This document shows positions 26,119-35,996 of a stretch of 64,000 bases of DNA, one piece after another (position 1 is the first letter of the stretch; each line of letters starts with the position of its first letter). Origin of the DNA: Lentisphaeria bacterium (GTDB lineage Bacteria > Verrucomicrobiota > Lentisphaeria > Oligosphaerales > Oligosphaeraceae); assembly GCA_024405215.1 (NCBI GenBank), contig JAKSPB010000007.1:1-64000 (forward strand). Reading direction: 5' to 3'. Below the pieces are notes generated by a model, which ran no database searches, was not told the DNA's origin, and worked only from the letters and a program-made list of their open reading frames with translations. The position numbers were made by a program, and so were the translations under genes.

Positions 26119-28872
26119 TTATTCCGTCAGGGAATCGCTCTTGGGCTTGCGAACGCGACGACGGCGCGGCGGCGGCGGCGGCGGTGCGTCCGCCAATTCA
26201 ATGACCTCCTGCGCGGACGCAGGGGGGATTTCCGTCGTTTCCGGAGGCAGGAAGGAGAAGGAGAGCTTCTTCTGCTCCGCGGCCACGTCCACCACGATGC
26301 GGGCGATCTTCGCATCCTCGCCCTGCATCAGGATCTCATCCGCCAGAGGATCCTCAATGCTCTGCTCGATGACCCGGCGAACCTCGCGGGCGCCGAAGTC
26401 GGTGTTGAAGGCCTTCTCCAAAACGAAGTCCAAGGCGGCGGGCGTCAAGGACAGCTGGCGGTCCTTGGCCTCCAGGCGCTTGGCGATGACGGACACCTCC
26501 AGGTCGATGACCCGGCGGATATCCTCCTTCGCCAGGGAACGGAAGACGATGATGTCGTCAAGGCGGTTCAGGAACTCGGGCCGGAAGGACTTCCGGGCGA
26601 TTTCCATGATGCGCTCCTTCATGCCGGCGACATCGGCCTCGGCGTCCGTCCCCCCGAAGCCCAGGCTGGCGGGCTTGGAGAAACGCTGCGCGCCGGCATT
26701 GGAGGTCATGACGATGATGGCGTTGCGGAAGGAAACCGTCCGCCCCAGACCGTCCGTCAGCTGGCCTTCCTCGAAAATCTGCAGGAGGATGTTGCTCACG
26801 TCGGGATGCGCCTTCTCCAGTTCGTCCAGAAGGACCACGCTGTAGGGCCGGCGACGGATCTTCTCCGTCAACTGGCCGCCCTCCTCGTAGCCCACATAGC
26901 CCGGAGGAGCCCCCACCAGGCGGGAGACGTTGTATTTGTCCATGTATTCGGACATGTCGATGCGGATCAGCGCATCGGCATCGCCGAACATGGACTCCGC
27001 CAGTTTCTTGGCCAGATATGTCTTGCCCACGCCCGTGGGGCCCAGGAAGAGGAAGCTGCCGATGGGCCTGCGCGGGTCCTTCAGATCGGCACGGGAACGG
27101 CGCAACGCCCGGCAAACCGCGTGGATCGCCTCGTCCTGCCCGATGATGACATTGCGCAGATTTTCCTCCATCTTGACCAGGCGCTCGACCTCCTTCTCGG
27201 CCATGCGCGTCAGCGGAATGCCGGTCATGGAGGCCACGACGGCACGGATGTCCTCCGGCCCCAGCACCCGCCGGCTGCCGCCTTCGGCATTCTGCCACTG
27301 GTTGACAATGGCGTCCTTCTGCTCCAGAAGCTTCTTCTCCTGGTCGCGACAATTGGCGGCAAGCTCGAAATCCTGCTTCATGGCGGCATCCAGCTTGGCC
27401 TTCTCCGCTGCGGCGATCTGCTTGTCCAGCTCAGTGAGATCCGGCAGACGTCGTTCCAGGTGAATCTTGGAACGCGCGCCCGCCTCGTCCAGCACGTCAA
27501 TGGCCTTGTCGGGGAAGAAGCGCGCGGGAAGATAACGCTCCGCCAGCTTGACCGCCGTGCGGATGGTCTCCTCGGGATAGCTCACATTGTGGTATTCCTC
27601 GTACTTGCCCTTCAGCCCTTCCAGAATCTTGATGGTGTCCTCCATGGACGGCGGGTTCACCAGCACGGACTGGAAACGGCGCTCCAACGCGGAGTCCTTC
27701 TCGATGCTCTTGCGGTATTCGTTCATCGTGGTGGCGCCTACCACCTGGATTTCGCCGCGGGAAAGCGCAGGCTTCATGATGTTCGCCGCATCCATGGAGC
27801 CCTCGCCGGCGCCGGCGCCCACCATGGTATGGATCTCGTCCAGGAAGAGAATCACATTTCCTGCCTCCTGTGTCTCCTTGATGACCGCCTTGAGACGCTC
27901 CTCGAACTGCCCGCGGAACTTGGATCCCGCCACCAGAAGCGTCAAATCCAACGCAATCACGATGGACTTGGAAAGCTTTTCAGGAACCCGGCCGGCTACG
28001 ATGGCCTGTGCCAGCCCTTCCACGATGGCGGTCTTGCCCACGCCGGCCTCGCCGATGAGGACGGGGTTGTTCTTGGTGCGACGGGAAAGAATCTGGATGA
28101 CACGGTCAATCTCCGAAGAACGGCCAATGACAGGGTCGAGCTTCCCCTGACGGGCAAGCTCGGTCAGATCGCGGCCGTAGGTCTTCAGCGCGGTCATGCG
28201 TTCACGACCGCCGCCCTGCCCCGGACGGCTGCGGAAACGGTCGTCCTCATCGTCAAAATCGCGATTGCCCGTACGCTTGCGACGACCGCCCTGTTCCAGG
28301 ACGTCGTTCAGGAAATTCTGATTCTTCTTCTCGTTGTCTTTCTTCTCGTCGGCAGAGGGGGTGTCATTCTTGTTCTCCACCTCGTCCGCCGTGTCCTCCG
28401 GCACGAAACGAGGATCCAGCGTCTGGAAAATCCACTTTCGCAGGTCGCCATAATGGACGTCGTGCTTTCCCAGCACCTCGGCAGCAAGGCCGCCGCCCTC
28501 ATGGAGGATGGCCAGCAGGATGTGCTCAATGCCAATGAAATGGAACCCAAGGCTCAAGGCCTCCTTCAAAGCCATCAAGAGCACCTTCTTGGTGCGCGCG
28601 CTCTGGGGAAGCGCCTCCTGGGAATCAGGATTCACATCCCCTTCGGGAACCAGCCGGTGGGTCAATTCCGCCACCAGCTCGTCCACCTTCACATTCAGTT
28701 TCTCCAGAAAGTTCTTGGAAATCCCCGTCGGCGTCTTCAGGATGGCTAGCAGCAGATGCTCCGTCCCCACGAAGGACTGGCCGTATGTGCGGGCAAGCCG
28801 CTGCGCCAGATCGACGATCTGACGCGCCCGGGGCGTAAATTGCCGGGGCGTGATGTCATTTTCTTCAGCCAT
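26119..28872 (-). CDS. clpC: ClpC-type AAA+ unfoldase of the Clp protease
   Basis: 917 residues with full ClpC architecture: two Clp_N repeats (about 1-150), an acidic linker unusually rich in Asp, Arg and Gly (about 160-225), AAA-1 with Walker A GEAGVGKT (274-281) and Walker B LFLDEIH (342-348), a middle domain with a UVR motif ([19 protein letters not shown], about 494-512), and AAA-2 with GPTGVGKT (611-618). It unfolds substrates for ClpP. The C-terminal tail ([15 protein letters not shown]) is basic. It is the first gene of a long minus-strand run; TATATTAA at 28977-28984 may mark its promoter. Confidence 0.95.
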   Translation of the reverse strand: MAEENDITPRQFTPRARQIVDLAQRLARTYGQSFVGTEHLLLAILKTPTGISKNFLEKLNVKVDELVAELTHRLVPEGDVNPDSQEALPQSARTKKVLLMALKEALSLGFHFIGIEHILLAILHEGGGLAAEVLGKHDVHYGDLRKWIFQTLDPRFVPEDTADEVENKNDTPSADEKKDNEKKNQNFLNDVLEQGGRRKRTGNRDFDDEDDRFRSRPGQGGGRERMTALKTYGRDLTELARQGKLDPVIGRSSEIDRVIQILSRRTKNNPVLIGEAGVGKTAIVEGLAQAIVAGRVPEKLSKSIVIALDLTLLVAGSKFRGQFEERLKAVIKETQEAGNVILFLDEIHTMVGAGAGEGSMDAANIMKPALSRGEIQVVGATTMNEYRKSIEKDSALERRFQSVLVNPPSMEDTIKILEGLKGKYEEYHNVSYPEETIRTAVKLAERYLPARFFPDKAIDVLDEAGARSKIHLERRLPDLTELDKQIAAAEKAKLDAAMKQDFELAANCRDQEKKLLEQKDAIVNQWQNAEGGSRRVLGPEDIRAVVASMTGIPLTRMAEKEVERLVKMEENLRNVIIGQDEAIHAVCRALRRSRADLKDPRRPIGSFLFLGPTGVGKTYLAKKLAESMFGDADALIRIDMSEYMDKYNVSRLVGAPPGYVGYEEGGQLTEKIRRRPYSVVLLDELEKAHPDVSNILLQIFEEGQLTDGLGRTVSFRNAIIVMTSNAGAQRFSKPASLGFGGTDAEADVAGMKERIMEIARKSFRPEFLNRLDDIIVFRSLAKEDIRRVIDLEVSVIAKRLEAKDRQLSLTPAALDFVLEKAFNTDFGAREVRRVIEQSIEDPLADEILMQGEDAKIARIVVDVAAEQKKLSFSFLPPETTEIPPASAQEVIELADAPPPPPPRRRRVRKPKSDSLTE

Positions 28873-29129
28873 AATATTTCATTCCTATTTTTCGGAGGCG
28901 TCATTCGCTCCTCTTGTTTTCCAAGCGACCCCCCACCGTTCCCTACTTAAATGTACAAGAAAACCGGGAGTTTTCGTTAATATAGCGCAGTTCCGTTCTC
29001 ACGCGCCGGAAAACGCACGATTCACGCACACTTCTCGAAAGGGGAAAATCAATCCGGAAAACCCGCTTGACAAAAACGCAATTGTTGAAAAACAGCCCGT
29101 TCTTTATGGAAAATCAAGAGTTTAGAAAT

Positions 29130-29135
29130 TATAAT
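29130..29135 (+). promoter_or_regulatory. possible -10 box (TATAAT) for the GNAT gene
   Basis: TATAAT in an AT-rich patch of the divergent region between clpC and the acetyltransferase gene, 72 bp before the chosen ATG. No convincing -35 partner is at 16-18 bp. Confidence 0.3.
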
Positions 29136-29207
29136 AATTGATTATCCAGAGTGACTGCGCTCGTCCCCAAAAGCATATTTCGCACTTCATCCGCCAACTT
29201 CCTGTCC

Positions 29208-30092
29208 ATGAAGACTATCGTCAAATTCCCCTTGTCGCACTTCGAGGAAATTGCCCCGGTTCTACACCGGTGTTTTTCGGAGTTCTGGACGGCGCGTTTC
29301 GCCCGTGGCGAACGCTCCTTTCCCTACGACCTGAAACTCTATGTCGCCAGACGGCAGCAGGAAATCATCGGCACCGTCGGTCTTCACGACTACCAATTCC
29401 TCCTTCCCGCCGGAAAAGAGGGATACATGGTGACTCCCGCCATCGGCCTGAGCGACCTCGGAGTCCTACCGGCCTACCGCGGCCAGGGCCACGCGGGGGA
29501 AATGCAGGAATTCGTAAAGAAGCATGTCGTCGACAACAGGGCATTTCCCATGATTCCCCTTTGTACCGACAAGCCTGCTGTCTATCGCAGTCGCGGCTGG
29601 GAGGAATATCTCCCCGACAATTCCCGCGAAATTCAGACGAAGGACTTCCCGTCTCATGACACCTTCCGCATCAACGCCAAGAAAATCGGCAAGGCTCTCG
29701 CCCAAGGCAAACGGGCAATCCCCGCCAATGACGAAGAGAGGATCTTCCGAAGCATCTGGCGCATCTATGCTTCCGGCATCAGTTTTCCGGGAAAAGTCAT
29801 GCGTTCGACGAAAACCTGGCTGGAACTCTTTGGAGATCCTGCATACCAATGGCGCCTGGAGGGAAACACCTACTTTCTCTACTGCGAAGGGCGCCTTGTG
29901 GAAGCCTATTCTTCTGATCCCGCCCATCCCGTGAACCATTTCACGCCCGTCAATGGCGGCCACGACGACAACAAGGTGATGATCAATCTTCTGAACGATG
30001 CGATTCCACCATGGCTCGCAGAACAACGCGAGAGCCTTCAGAGATGCCTTCAGGACCATTCCCTGCAGTTTCCCATCGCCGACACATTCTGA
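29208..30092 (+). CDS. GNAT-family N-acetyltransferase
   Basis: 294 residues from MKTIVKFPLSHFEEIAP; a GTG at 29151 would add 19 residues of poor character. The acetyl-CoA pocket motif A is LGVLPAYRGQGHAGEMQEFV (about residues 82-101, with the R/Q-x-x-G-x-G/A core), followed by the family's later strand (PLCTDKPAVYRSRGWEEY). The 150-residue C-terminal part after the GNAT domain is unassigned and may be a second GNAT-like or SCP2-like half as in Eis-type proteins. The acceptor is unknown. It stands alone between clpC and the PHP-operon. Confidence 0.75.
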   Translation: MKTIVKFPLSHFEEIAPVLHRCFSEFWTARFARGERSFPYDLKLYVARRQQEIIGTVGLHDYQFLLPAGKEGYMVTPAIGLSDLGVLPAYRGQGHAGEMQEFVKKHVVDNRAFPMIPLCTDKPAVYRSRGWEEYLPDNSREIQTKDFPSHDTFRINAKKIGKALAQGKRAIPANDEERIFRSIWRIYASGISFPGKVMRSTKTWLELFGDPAYQWRLEGNTYFLYCEGRLVEAYSSDPAHPVNHFTPVNGGHDDNKVMINLLNDAIPPWLAEQRESLQRCLQDHSLQFPIADTF

Positions 30093-30107
30093 AAACAGAG
30101 TTCCCGG

Positions 30108-30115
30108 TATATTAT
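30108..30115 (+). promoter_or_regulatory. TATATTAT promoter-like element of the PHP operon
   Basis: GG-TATATTAT-CCC lies 52 bp before the ATG of the PHP-like gene and 15 bp after the end of the GNAT gene. The flanking bases match those of the element at 4430-4437. Confidence 0.5.
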
Positions 30116-30167
30116 CCCGAAATCCCCAATCTCCCGTTTTCCTTTCCTTAGACGAGGCTTTTCGCAA

Positions 30168-31304
30168 ATGTCCCGTCATGCAAGAACAATTATGCCAAGC
30201 CACATTGCCAATCCCTACGCCGGCATAGACTGGAAAAACCAGATCCGTCTTCAAGGCGCCACCCACATGCACTGCCCGACCGACGAGCTCTTCCAAAACG
30301 CTCTCGCGGAAGGACTGGACTTCGCCACTTTCTCCAACTACTACCCCTCGCTGCCATGCTGTCCTGCCGCATCCATGCGGAAGAACACCGCGCGCATGAA
30401 GCTCCCATACTATGTCCAGAACGGGAAGCTGGTGAAGCAGGAGCTGGATTACCGGAAATTCTTTCTGGATCACGGCGCGACTCCTCCCGCGGACCTCCCC
30501 GAAGAGGAAGGCGGCCAGCTCTTCAGCAACGTCCCGCCGGATCTTCTGGAAGCCCCCAATGCCGAACACCACTATTTCACGGACACCAGCGTCTATCTGC
30601 ATGTCACCGCTCCCGGAAGCACCTTCGTCAGCGGCCGTCCGCGCTTCAAGAACGACATCCTGGCTCAGGAAGGCATCCGTCTGGGAGTCGGCATGCCCTG
30701 GCGAGAGGGCTTCTCCGCCATTCTGGACTCCCTTGTGACCCCCGACGGCGGCGGCATCATCGTCAACCACCCGCAGTGGTCCCACCACCCCGTTGATTTT
30801 CTCTGCGAAATGCTGGACTACGACGAGCGCGTCCTGGGGCTGGAGGTGGTTAACACCGACTGCAGCGCAACCTACACGTCCGGCGCGGAACCACAATGGG
30901 ATGCCGTGCTCTCCACGGGACGGCAGTGCTGGGGATTCTGCACGCCGGACCACTACAACGGAAGGGAATGGCGCGGACGCTCCATCCTGCTTCCCGAGGA
31001 ACGCACCGTGGAATCCTGCCTGAGGGCATACCGGCAGGGACGCTTCTATGGCGCAATCCGCGGACAGGGCCTGAGCTTCGAACGCATCGAGTTCGATGGA
31101 AAGACGCTTCGCGTCCGCTGCGACAAGGAGGCCATCATGCTCCTGATCAGCAGCGTAGGCGTCGTAAAAGAACTGTGGACCGGCCAGGAACTGACCTACA
31201 CGCTCTCCGAAGGCGACCGGGAAAAGCACCGCTTCTTCCGGGTAACCGCCGAAGACCAGCAAAGCCGGGAAAAACTCTACACCCAGCCCATCATGCTGGT
31301 ATAG
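30168..31304 (+). CDS. PHP-domain-like metal-dependent hydrolase
   Basis: 378 residues, no signal peptide. PHP-type metal-binding motifs are seen: LQGATHMHC near residue 28 (HxH at the start of the barrel), IIVNHPQWSHHPVDF near residue 200 (His cluster), a Glu in GLEVVNTD, and CTPDHYNG near residue 260 where family members have a D-x-H ligand pair. Such proteins are phosphoesterases or lactonase-like hydrolases. ATG 30168 has GAGG upstream; a second Met at 30192 is possible. The C-terminal 70 residues resemble a small beta domain. It heads an operon of carbohydrate enzymes. Confidence 0.65.
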   Translation: MSRHARTIMPSHIANPYAGIDWKNQIRLQGATHMHCPTDELFQNALAEGLDFATFSNYYPSLPCCPAASMRKNTARMKLPYYVQNGKLVKQELDYRKFFLDHGATPPADLPEEEGGQLFSNVPPDLLEAPNAEHHYFTDTSVYLHVTAPGSTFVSGRPRFKNDILAQEGIRLGVGMPWREGFSAILDSLVTPDGGGIIVNHPQWSHHPVDFLCEMLDYDERVLGLEVVNTDCSATYTSGAEPQWDAVLSTGRQCWGFCTPDHYNGREWRGRSILLPEERTVESCLRAYRQGRFYGAIRGQGLSFERIEFDGKTLRVRCDKEAIMLLISSVGVVKELWTGQELTYTLSEGDREKHRFFRVTAEDQQSREKLYTQPIMLV

Positions 31305-31353
31305 ACGAGGCTTTTGCGAAAGGCATTGAAGCATAACTTTTCATTTTCTTGAA

Positions 31354-32601
31354 ATGCAAAAGGTTCTTGACTATATCGCAAAGCATTGGGACGACACGGT
31401 CCGAATGGTTCCCCGGGATGAAGGACGCCACCTGGGACTCCCCGAACCCTTCATCGTCCCCTGTGCAAAGGCCGTCTTCTGCGACCTCTACTACTGGGAC
31501 AGCTTCTTCGCCAGCGTGGGACTGGTTCTTCATGGACGCACGGAACTGGCCTTGAGCACCTGCAACGACTTTTTCGCCCTCGTCCGGCGCCTGGGAAAAG
31601 TGCCGAACGCCTCCATTCTTCCCTGCCTGAACCGCTCGCAGCCGCCATTGCTTGGCGCCTTGACGGAACTGGTCTACAGCGCCACCCATGACGATCCCTG
31701 GCTGAAGAACGCCCTCCCCGCCCTGGACGCCGAATACGACTTCTGGATGACGAAGCGTTCCACCCCCTGCGGCCTCAACCGCCACGGCCATGACGCCACC
31801 CCCGAAGAACTGCTCAACATCTACGATTCCTGCGGCTTCTACCGTCTCGGAATGCCCAAAGACGCCCCTCTCGAAGAGCGGCTTTTCCAGGGCGGACATC
31901 TTTTGGCCGAGGCGGAGACCGGCTGGGACTTCACGCCTCGCTTCCAGCGCCGCTGCCTGGATTTCGCCCCCGTGGACCTGAACGCCATCCTCTACGGAAA
32001 CGAACTCCGCCTGGCCCAATGGCATGAGCATTTCGGAAACACAGCCAAGGCAGAGGCCTATCGCGTGGCCGCCGGAAAGCGTGCGGAACTCATGGAAAAA
32101 TTCTGCTACGATTCCGAAAAGTCCTGCTATTTCGACTACGACTTCGTCAATGATCGCCGTTCGGAGATTGTCTCCTGCGCCGCCTTCTATCCGTTGTGGT
32201 TCAGGTGCACCACGGATCCCCGGCGACTGGCCACCGTAGGCAAGAACCTGGCGGACGCCCTGCTCTCCCCGTACGGCGTCCGGACCTGCAAGCTGCCACA
32301 GGACCCCGACTACCACTACCAATGGGATGCCCTGAGCATCTGGCCGCCCCTCCAATACGCCGCCATCCAGGGACTGCAAAACGCCGGCCTGGACGACCTG
32401 GCCATGGCCGTGGCCAAGAACTTCACCCGGAACGTGGTCAGGCAGTTCGAACTGACCGGCGACCTCTGGGAGAAATACAACAGCCTCACCGGCGAAGTCC
32501 AGCAGCAAGGCACGGAATACGGCACTCCCGCCATGATGGGCTGGACGGCCGGAATCTTCACCTTCTGCGCCCTGATGGTCCAAGGAAAGAGCCTCCCATG
32601 A
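31354..32601 (+). CDS. GH37-like (trehalase-type) glycosidase, cytoplasmic
   Basis: A 415-residue (alpha/alpha)6-barrel protein. It carries degenerate forms of both trehalase signatures: CDLYYWDSFFASVGL (about residues 44-58) and HYQWDALSIWPPLQYA (about 322-337), plus AETGWDFTPRF (about 186-196) with the catalytic Asp candidate and DLWEKYN near 370. It is about 100 residues shorter than typical trehalases and lacks a signal peptide, so trehalose may not be the substrate. Its stop overlaps the next gene's ATG (32598-32601). Confidence 0.75.
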   Translation: MQKVLDYIAKHWDDTVRMVPRDEGRHLGLPEPFIVPCAKAVFCDLYYWDSFFASVGLVLHGRTELALSTCNDFFALVRRLGKVPNASILPCLNRSQPPLLGALTELVYSATHDDPWLKNALPALDAEYDFWMTKRSTPCGLNRHGHDATPEELLNIYDSCGFYRLGMPKDAPLEERLFQGGHLLAEAETGWDFTPRFQRRCLDFAPVDLNAILYGNELRLAQWHEHFGNTAKAEAYRVAAGKRAELMEKFCYDSEKSCYFDYDFVNDRRSEIVSCAAFYPLWFRCTTDPRRLATVGKNLADALLSPYGVRTCKLPQDPDYHYQWDALSIWPPLQYAAIQGLQNAGLDDLAMAVAKNFTRNVVRQFELTGDLWEKYNSLTGEVQQQGTEYGTPAMMGWTAGIFTFCALMVQGKSLP

Positions 32602-33614
32602 AAAAAATCCGCATCGCGCAGATCGGCATCACCCATGAGCACGCGGCGGGGAAACTGGAAACCCTCCGCAGGCTCTCCGATGTCTTTGAAATCGCCGGCG
32701 TCGTGGACGACACCGCCACGGTTCATACGCCCGTCTTCGGGAATCCAGCCGGCTTCCCCTGGAAAGAAGAACCTCGCCTGACTTTGGAGCAGGTTCTTGA
32801 AGATTCCTCCATCGAGGCAGTTACCGTGGAGATGCCCAACGACGAGTGCGTTCCCGCCGCCTTGCGGTGCATGGAAAGGGGAAAAGCCATTCACATGGAC
32901 AAGCCGGGCGGCACGGACGGTGCCCTCTACAAGAAACTCCTGGACGGATGCCAGGCGCGGAAGCTCCCCTTCCAGATCGGATATATGTTCCGCGGCAACC
33001 CCGCCATGGCTTTTGCCCTGGAAGCCGTGGCGAAGGGCTGGCTGGGAAATGTCGTTGGCGTCCAGGCGAGCATGATCCACGACTACGGCAACGCGGATTA
33101 CCAACACTATCTCTCCGGCTTCCCCGGAGGGATCATCTATAATCTGGGCTGCCATTTCATCGACTTTTTTATACAGCTTCTCGGCTGTCCGGAGAAGATC
33201 GCCTCCTTCCTCCAGGACGGCCCGAACGCCGCCGCCGGCTCCGGAAATCTTGCGCTGACGGTCTTCCAGTATCCGCACGCCATCGCCACGATCCGCGCCT
33301 TCGACCAGGAGCCCTTCGGCAGCCGGCGCGTGCGCATCGACGGCGACATGGGGCTGATGGAATGGATGCCCGTGGAACGTTTCGACGGCCATCCCCTGGA
33401 GGTGACGCTGGCGTTGCGCGAAGGAAACGAATGCTACACGGCCGGCTGGCACCAAATCCCCCTCGGTCCTGTCTGCGACCGCTACGAAACGCAACTTCTG
33501 GAGTTCGCCCGCGTCATCCGCGGCGAAGCGCAGGATTCCTACACACGCCAACATGACTACGATGTCCACCGCGCGGTTCTGGCCGCCAGCGGCATCCGCC
33601 CATGGCACAAATAA
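32598..33614 (+). CDS. Gfo/Idh/MocA-family oxidoreductase
   Basis: 338 residues from the ATG that overlaps the previous stop (ATGA). The N-terminal fold has IAQIGITHEHAAGK in place of a strict GxGxxG loop, an unusual variant that places His residues where the dinucleotide phosphate would sit. The catalytic-Lys motif is present as HMDKPGGTDG (about residues 98-107), and GGIIYNLGCHFIDFFIQLLG (about 176-195) matches the family's active-site helix with Asp and His. It probably oxidises or epimerises a sugar released by the trehalase-like enzyme. Confidence 0.82.
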   Translation: MKKIRIAQIGITHEHAAGKLETLRRLSDVFEIAGVVDDTATVHTPVFGNPAGFPWKEEPRLTLEQVLEDSSIEAVTVEMPNDECVPAALRCMERGKAIHMDKPGGTDGALYKKLLDGCQARKLPFQIGYMFRGNPAMAFALEAVAKGWLGNVVGVQASMIHDYGNADYQHYLSGFPGGIIYNLGCHFIDFFIQLLGCPEKIASFLQDGPNAAAGSGNLALTVFQYPHAIATIRAFDQEPFGSRRVRIDGDMGLMEWMPVERFDGHPLEVTLALREGNECYTAGWHQIPLGPVCDRYETQLLEFARVIRGEAQDSYTRQHDYDVHRAVLAASGIRPWHK

Positions 33615-33619
33615 CCACC

Positions 33620-34651
33620 ATGAAGACGCAAGCCATTGTCTTTACCGCCAAGGAACGGGCGGAACTGCTGACCCGCGAACTGCCGGAGATGCTTCCGGAA
33701 CAGGTGCTGGTGAAATCCGACTACAGCCTGATCAGCGCTGGAACCGAACTGGCCAACTACCACGCCCTGCCCAATACGGCCCCGACGCACTATCTTGCCG
33801 ATGGCGCGCCGGATGGCTATCCCGTGGAACCCGGCTACAGCACTTCCGGACATGTCATCAAGGTCGGCTCCGCCGTCAAGGAGTTCCAGGAGGGCGACAA
33901 GGTCCTGGTCTTCTGGAACAGCCACAAGTCCCGCCACTTGGTGAATGCCTCGTCCCTTTACAGGATTCCCGAAGGAATCGACATGCAGGAGGCTTGCTTC
34001 GGGAACTTGATTTCCTTCCCCATGCTGGGCGTCCGGAAGTTGGAGCTCCAGCTGGGAGAATGCGCCATGGTGGCCGGACTGGGACTTCTGGGACTCTTTG
34101 CCGTCCAATTCGCCAGGCTCTCCGGCGCCTGCCCCGTCCTGGCCTGCGACTTCTCGCCGGAACGACGGGAAATGGCAAGACGGCTCGGCGCGGACTGCGT
34201 CCTCGATCCCCGCGAGGAGAATTTCCGGCAGAAGGTGATTGACGCATCGGGAGGCACCGGCCCCCATGGCGTGGTGGAAGTCACAGGCTCCGGAGCCGCC
34301 TTGCAGCAGGCTCTGGAGTATGTCGCCTGGGAAGGACGGATCTCCCTGCTGGGATGCACGCGCGTCGCCGACCAGCCCGTCGACTTCTACCGCTATGTCC
34401 ACAAGACCGGCGTGCGAATCGTCGGCGCCCATGCCCTGACACGACCGCAACAGGAGTCCCGCCCCGGAGAATGGACCCTGCGGGATGATTTCCGAACCAT
34501 GTTCCGCCTGATGAAGACGGGGCGTCTCCAGGTGCGGCCGCTCATCAGCCGATTGGTCTCGCCAGCCGATTGCGACGCCGTATATCACGATATCGGATTC
34601 AGCCAGAATCCGATATTCGGAAATGTCTTTGATTGGACGAAAATGGATTGA
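33620..34651 (+). CDS. zinc-less medium-chain dehydrogenase/reductase
   Basis: 343 residues from MKTQAIVFTAKERAE; a start at 33602 would overlap the previous gene and add six residues. MDR fold with the NAD(P) loop VAGLGLLGLFAVQFARLSG (about residues 146-164). The usual catalytic-zinc Cys region is replaced by SLISAGTELANYHA, as in BchC-like and other zinc-less branches, and the structural four-Cys lobe is missing. It should be a cytoplasmic sugar or alcohol oxidoreductase. It follows a Gfo/Idh enzyme and precedes a second MDR protein, with 5- and 17-bp spacing. Confidence 0.8.
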   Translation: MKTQAIVFTAKERAELLTRELPEMLPEQVLVKSDYSLISAGTELANYHALPNTAPTHYLADGAPDGYPVEPGYSTSGHVIKVGSAVKEFQEGDKVLVFWNSHKSRHLVNASSLYRIPEGIDMQEACFGNLISFPMLGVRKLELQLGECAMVAGLGLLGLFAVQFARLSGACPVLACDFSPERREMARRLGADCVLDPREENFRQKVIDASGGTGPHGVVEVTGSGAALQQALEYVAWEGRISLLGCTRVADQPVDFYRYVHKTGVRIVGAHALTRPQQESRPGEWTLRDDFRTMFRLMKTGRLQVRPLISRLVSPADCDAVYHDIGFSQNPIFGNVFDWTKMD

Positions 34652-34668
34652 CCGGGAGGAGGACAGTC

Positions 34669-35634
34669 ATGCACGCGATGATTCTTGACGAAAAGCTGGA
34701 TTTCCAATGGGCGGAAGTGCCCGATCCGTGCCGGAAGCCCGACGAGGTGCTGATCCAGGTCGCCGCGGCAGCCGTGAACCGCGCCGACTTGATGCAGAAG
34801 GACGGCTGCTACAGTTCTCCGGCGGATTGGCCGCAATGGTGCGGCCTGGAAGTGTCGGGCACCGTCCTGGAAGCGCCGGAAGAGGCCTCTGTGAAAGCAG
34901 GAGACCAGGTCTGCGCCCTTCTTGGCGGTGGCGGCTACTCCGAGAAGGTCGCCGTTCCCATGGAGATGGTGCTGCCGATCCCCGGGGGATTGTCCCTGGT
35001 GGAGGCCTCCACTCTTCCGGAAGTCTGGTCCACGGTCTATCTGAATCTCCAACTGGAGGCAGGCGGCCTGAAACCCGGCGAGGTCTTCTTCGTGCAGGCG
35101 GGCGCCAGCGGCGTGGGCCTGGCGGCAATCCAGCTGGCCAAACTCATGGGCGCGCAGGTCATGGCAACCGTCGGCTCCGCCCCAAAAGCCGACTTCGTGA
35201 AAGCACTGGGAGCAGACTTCGTGGTGAATCGCCATACGGACAAACTCCTGCCTGTACTCCAAGAACATAATCCCGCCGTGGCCCTGGACTGCGTCGGCGG
35301 CGCGGAAATGGGAGAGTGCCTGAAACACATGGCTTTCGGCGGAAGATGGATCATGATCGCCACCCTGGCAGGGGGACGGACCGCCATCGACCTGGAAACC
35401 GTCTGGAGAAAGCGCCTGAGAGTGCTGGGAAGCACATTGCGCAGCCGGACATCCGAAGAAAAGGGACGCATCCTGGCGGCCCTGAAAACAGAACTCTGGC
35501 CGCTCTTTGCCGCCCGGAAGCTCAAGACCAACATCCACGCCGTCTTCCCCGTCCAGGAAGTCCAGGCAGCGCACGGGATCCTGCGACGCGGCGAAAACAT
35601 CGGAAAAGTCGTCCTGACGTTCGGGAAAGCGTAG
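34669..35634 (+). CDS. quinone oxidoreductase-like MDR protein (PIG3/QOR type)
   Basis: 321 residues from MHAMILDEKLDFQWAEVPDP, chosen because GGGAGGAGG lies just upstream. It has AAAVNRADLMQKDGCY (about residues 36-51), the QOR-type VNRADL segment, and FVQAGASGVGLAAIQLAKLM (about 140-159) for NADPH. No zinc ligands. Related enzymes reduce quinones or enones, so in this operon it may reduce an unsaturated sugar intermediate. It is the last gene before tRNA-Ser. Its C-terminal motif HGILRRGENIGKVVL is typical of PIG3-like members. Confidence 0.85.
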   Translation: MHAMILDEKLDFQWAEVPDPCRKPDEVLIQVAAAAVNRADLMQKDGCYSSPADWPQWCGLEVSGTVLEAPEEASVKAGDQVCALLGGGGYSEKVAVPMEMVLPIPGGLSLVEASTLPEVWSTVYLNLQLEAGGLKPGEVFFVQAGASGVGLAAIQLAKLMGAQVMATVGSAPKADFVKALGADFVVNRHTDKLLPVLQEHNPAVALDCVGGAEMGECLKHMAFGGRWIMIATLAGGRTAIDLETVWRKRLRVLGSTLRSRTSEEKGRILAALKTELWPLFAARKLKTNIHAVFPVQEVQAAHGILRRGENIGKVVLTFGKA

Positions 35635-35684
35635 CCCCCGAAATGCAAGAGACGGAAAATCAAAGGAGATTTTCGCCATCCAGC

Positions 35685-35712
35685 TTGAAAAAAACTGAAA
35701 AAGGAATAGAAT
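35685..35712 (+). promoter_or_regulatory. probable tRNA-Ser promoter
   Basis: TTGAAA (35685-35690), 16-bp spacer, TAGAAT (35707-35712), 47 bp before the mature tRNA 5' end. A sigma-70-like arrangement, unlike the TATATTAT elements. Confidence 0.45.
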
Positions 35713-35759
35713 ATGCAATCGCCCTGTTCCTCAAAGAAGAAACGGTAGCGCAATTTCAC

Positions 35760-35847
35760 GGAGAGATGGCTGAGCGGTCAAAGGCATCTGTCTTGAAAAC
35801 AGACGACGCGCAAGCGTCCGGGGGTCCGAATCCCTCTCTCTCCGCCA
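35760..35847 (+). tRNA. tRNA-Ser (anticodon TGA)
   Basis: An 88-nt type II tRNA. The acceptor stem pairs GGAGAGA (35760-35766) with TCTCTCC (35837-35843), followed by discriminator G and encoded CCA (35845-35847). The anticodon stem is TCTGT/ACAGA with loop CTTGAAA, so the anticodon is TGA (reads UCA and UCG). A long variable arm (GCGC-AA-GCGT region) and the T-loop GGTCCGAATCC confirm class II serine. The 3' end is the usual target of tyrosine integrases, and a decayed integrase follows. Confidence 0.97.
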
Positions 35848-35858
35848 GTTTCCTACGT

Positions 35859-35905
35859 AAAAAGCCCAAAAGTGTAGCCACCTGTAGCCACTTAGGGCTT
35901 TTTTT
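35859..35905 (+). terminator. terminator after tRNA-Ser
   Basis: AAAAGCCC (35860-35867) pairs with GGGCTTTT (35895-35902), with an inner AAGTG/CACTT pairing, followed by a run of T. It lies 12 bp after the CCA end. Two copies of TGTAGCCAC within the loop make it look like a duplicated arm. Confidence 0.8.
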
Positions 35906-35996
35906 GTGTCCGAGACAGTTATATTGTCGTCGCGGTCAGTCGTCCTCGTCACACGACGGGAAAAAGAAGCAATCGTTTTACGTGGAAAGCAGAACT

